Shown in pieces: positions 61,401-64,000 of a stretch of 64,000 nucleotides of DNA (positions are counted from its first letter, which is position 1; each line of letters begins with the position of its first letter). The notes under the pieces were generated by a model. It ran no database searches, had not been told where the DNA came from, and saw only the letters and a program-made list of their open reading frames with translations. The translations under genes were made by a program, and so were the position numbers. Origin of the DNA: Otis tarda (Eukaryota > Chordata > Aves > Otidiformes > Otididae). Location of the stretch: contig CM048552.1 in assembly GCA_026413225.1 (NCBI GenBank), positions 202,629,553-202,693,552 of the forward strand. The letters run 5' to 3'.

Positions 61401-64000
61401 GGTCTCTTTATATCTGCTGTACCTTACAGACTAGCAACTGGAGCAATTTGGCATCCCTGGAGTTCACTACTGTTGCTCCTCAAAAGATCTGGGCATTCTG
61501 AAGAGTCTGGCCATGAGATAAACAATCTATATCTAGAGCCGTACCAATTTAGGGAAGCATACTCTGGACCTATCCTCACAAAAAAAAAAAACAACCAAAA
61601 CGATGATATCAAGAAATTCCTCTCACCATCTTTCAGTAGTTCAAACCATAATCAAGAGACATTTCTTATAATTTTTATTAAATATTTAACACTCTTAAGA
61701 AAGTACATAAGAAAGAAGGGCAAATGCAAGACCATCTAAATGATGCTAATATAGAAAACCTCAAAACAAAACAAACTTAGGCTGGTGGCATGAACTATTT
61801 CAGCAGTTCTGATGTATTGCAGAGTTTGCTTTCCTCCTGAGCATTATGCACAAAACCTCCAGATCCTGAAAGGGCCCAACAAGGTTCAGTCTTCTCTATA
61901 GTCCATTCAACATTTACACGCAGTCACATACCAAATATTCAAGAGGTGACCACTCAAGTGAAATGACATATAAAAGGGAATATTTATCCTCATTATATGT
62001 AATTATCATACCAGTACCACAACACCTAGGATGTGGAAATTAATTTTGACTTGTAGAGAACATCCACTACAAAGATTCATGTATTGCAACATGTTCTCTC
62101 TCAGAAATTAATATGCTTTATATTTTTATAGTAATAATAAATGACTATTTGTGCAGTGGGTGAAAACAATATTCTAATCTGTCAGTGGAAACCAAAGTAT
62201 TACATGTGTTGTGCTTCATTCCTTCATTCTTAGTAGATCATTCCCAGCAAGAAACCCTACAGTGAGTCACAGCTATAGATTATATAAAACATTATTTTTT
62301 CTTCCAGTAACATAGTTTTGAATACTAAAGGTTTGAAAATCTTTCACCTGATGCTAGCAAAAAGCTTGCCAAAATTCAACATAAAAATATATTTTTTTTG
62401 AAAATAGAAGAAAAATAATGAACTATTCAATCTAATTTATATAGCGAGTTTATATTTTTAAGAGTATAGTAGCGTTTACTGAATCTAGCTGTTTTACTTA
62501 TACAACCACAGGAAGACTGGTCTCAATCGACTACACAGAACAAAGGGACTATTACAGAGGGAAATACTGTGGGCCTGTGTGAAAAAGTGTGCTCCTATCA
62601 TTTCGCTTTCCTTTTCTACTAAATATTCATTCATACACCTCATCTTGGCAAGAAAAAACAAGAGGAAAGCAATTTGAAATACACTCATCTATCTCCTGAA
62701 TAATCTTCTTTTCCTTGTTCTCTGCACACAAACAGTATTAAATTCCACCTGAACAAGGATCCACAGAGAAACAACTTAAGATACAGATACAGCACAGTGC
62801 TCACCTGTGCTCGGAAATGCCTCAGTCAAAAAGTGGCAGCGTAGCTGTTTGCATATTTTGTGCTGATAGATGATCTGTTATTGGCATCATGAAAAGTGTG
62901 TTGTTTTTTTTTTTTGTGAGGCTGAACTGAACAGCTCTTTGTGTGGATAACAAAGGTATCCACCACAGCCTTCTAAATTGGAAGCAACGTACTACGTCAT
63001 TTCTCTCCCCATTTGCTTTATAATTGTAAGGGACTCCCGACAATTCTAGTTTGCCTTTCAGCATTGTAAGACAAAAGTTAATTCTATACTTCTCTGGTTT
63101 GGGTAGTTTTTTTCCAAATCTAATTTTTTTTTCAGCACAACATTTGTATGAAATGATACTCCAAAGCAATAAGACAGTAGGTCTAAGACATGGGCAAATT
63201 TTGTTTTATTCTTCTTCGTCATGATGTTTCTCTTAATTTGATAATGTTAAATGCCAGCAGCAGGTGCTGTTAGAATCAGAGCTGGAGAGTTTGACTAATG
63301 CTTTACAATCTAGGCATGCCTTTTGAAAATATGGATGAATACTGTCTGCCTGTCTAAACTAATGAATGTTATGGGTATTTGCCATTATCATCAATACAGT
63401 TAATGTTAAGAACTAATGAAGACAGTTTATAGGTTTCCATTTACTTTTCTTCTGGGGGAAAACTCCAACTAAAATAGTGCCGAAAACACTGTGGCAAGCC
63501 TGCTACATGGCACCCCTCGCAGTGTCACCCTCACTGTTGTAACTGATAGGCAACTGTTATTCTCAGAGAATTCTTAATATACCCAAAAGATTGTAGTTGT
63601 TATAGACTCTGTGTTGGCTCCGTGCACTTGCTACTGATAGTCATTGACTGTCATTGTGACTTTTGTTGGGCTTTCGTTGTAGCAGTTGAATAAAACCATC
63701 AACAAATCAGAACTGAAATGTGGCACTGCAACTTACTAATTTTGAAAAACATACTCCAGGGAAGGTCTTTCAAATCCAATATTATTTTTTTTTTTTATTC
63801 TAAGATGAAACAGAGACTATGGCCATTGCTACACCCAGGGTACGTAGACAAGGCAGACCTGGTTTCAGTTCTCTGATCCAGAGAAAGATTGTGAACAAAA
63901 CTACCTCGTCTTCAGGGAAGCATCACAGCCACTAGACGATAGAATAAGTATCTTAGAGTTGATATCCCACAGTTTCTCCTGATTAAAGTTTTATATTTTG
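61401..64000. other. AT-rich non-coding DNA
   Basis: About 2.6 kb with no supported gene. A patch at about 63480-63715 with a TTGAATAAAACC block looks faintly LTR-like but could not be assigned. Confidence 0.45.

Noticed and set aside
62822..63169. 115-codon minus-strand frame
   Set aside because: No recognisable motif, and it runs through A/T homopolymers. Length is not exceptional for 64 kb.
1..64000. tRNA, rRNA, CRISPR or other compact RNA loci
   Set aside because: No cloverleaf-like blocks, rRNA signatures or regularly spaced identical repeats were seen. The only tandem arrays are the pentanucleotide and AT microsatellites.

Overview
This window looks like nuclear DNA from a bird. The main reason is the repeat content. 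There are many CR1 LINEs (the dominant avian non-LTR retrotransposon), and their 3' ends carry the avian octamer tail built on ATTCTATG. There is also an LTR of a type familiar from avian endogenous retroviruses. The background is AT-rich with long poly-A/T runs. I see no bacterial or viral gene organisation, no operons and no CRISPR array. No host protein-coding gene could be supported, so the window is best read as a gene desert or the inside of a very long intron.

Layout, left to right: an old CR1 in two pieces (3033-4345); a long, young, 5'-truncated CR1 with almost intact ORF2 (copy A, 4728-7797, minus); unique DNA; short CR1 tails (12365-12769); a decayed ERVL-like LTR with a TATA box (17613-17940); an AGAAT pentanucleotide array fused to the 3' end of an old CR1 (22797-27232), which is split by a younger CR1 (copy B, 23527-25017, minus); a well preserved solo LTR with a 5-bp target duplication (29614-30446); CR1 fragments at 31434-32079 and 33213-33294; a third young CR1 (copy C, 37860-39025, plus); a long decayed CR1 (39906-42790) followed by an internal-only CR1 piece from another subfamily (42826-43008); very old LINE relics near 44.1-44.9 kb; CR1 tails at 48.3, 52.2 and 52.7-53.3 kb; an ATTTT array at 57.6 kb; and an ancient LINE relic near 60.8-61.4 kb.

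The only substantial reading frames encode the CR1 ORF2 protein (AP-type endonuclease plus reverse transcriptase). Copies A, B and C are nearly identical where they overlap, which points to fairly recent CR1 activity. Copy A is the most complete. Its endonuclease and RT frames are separated by what looks like one extra base in a C/G run. The best leads are the young CR1 group, the nested insertion that created an in-frame chimeric ORF, the two-subfamily CR1 composite, the solo LTR, and the CR1 tail that became a long pentanucleotide array. I found no convincing new biological system. All identifications rest on reading the sequence and recalled family features, not on database searches.
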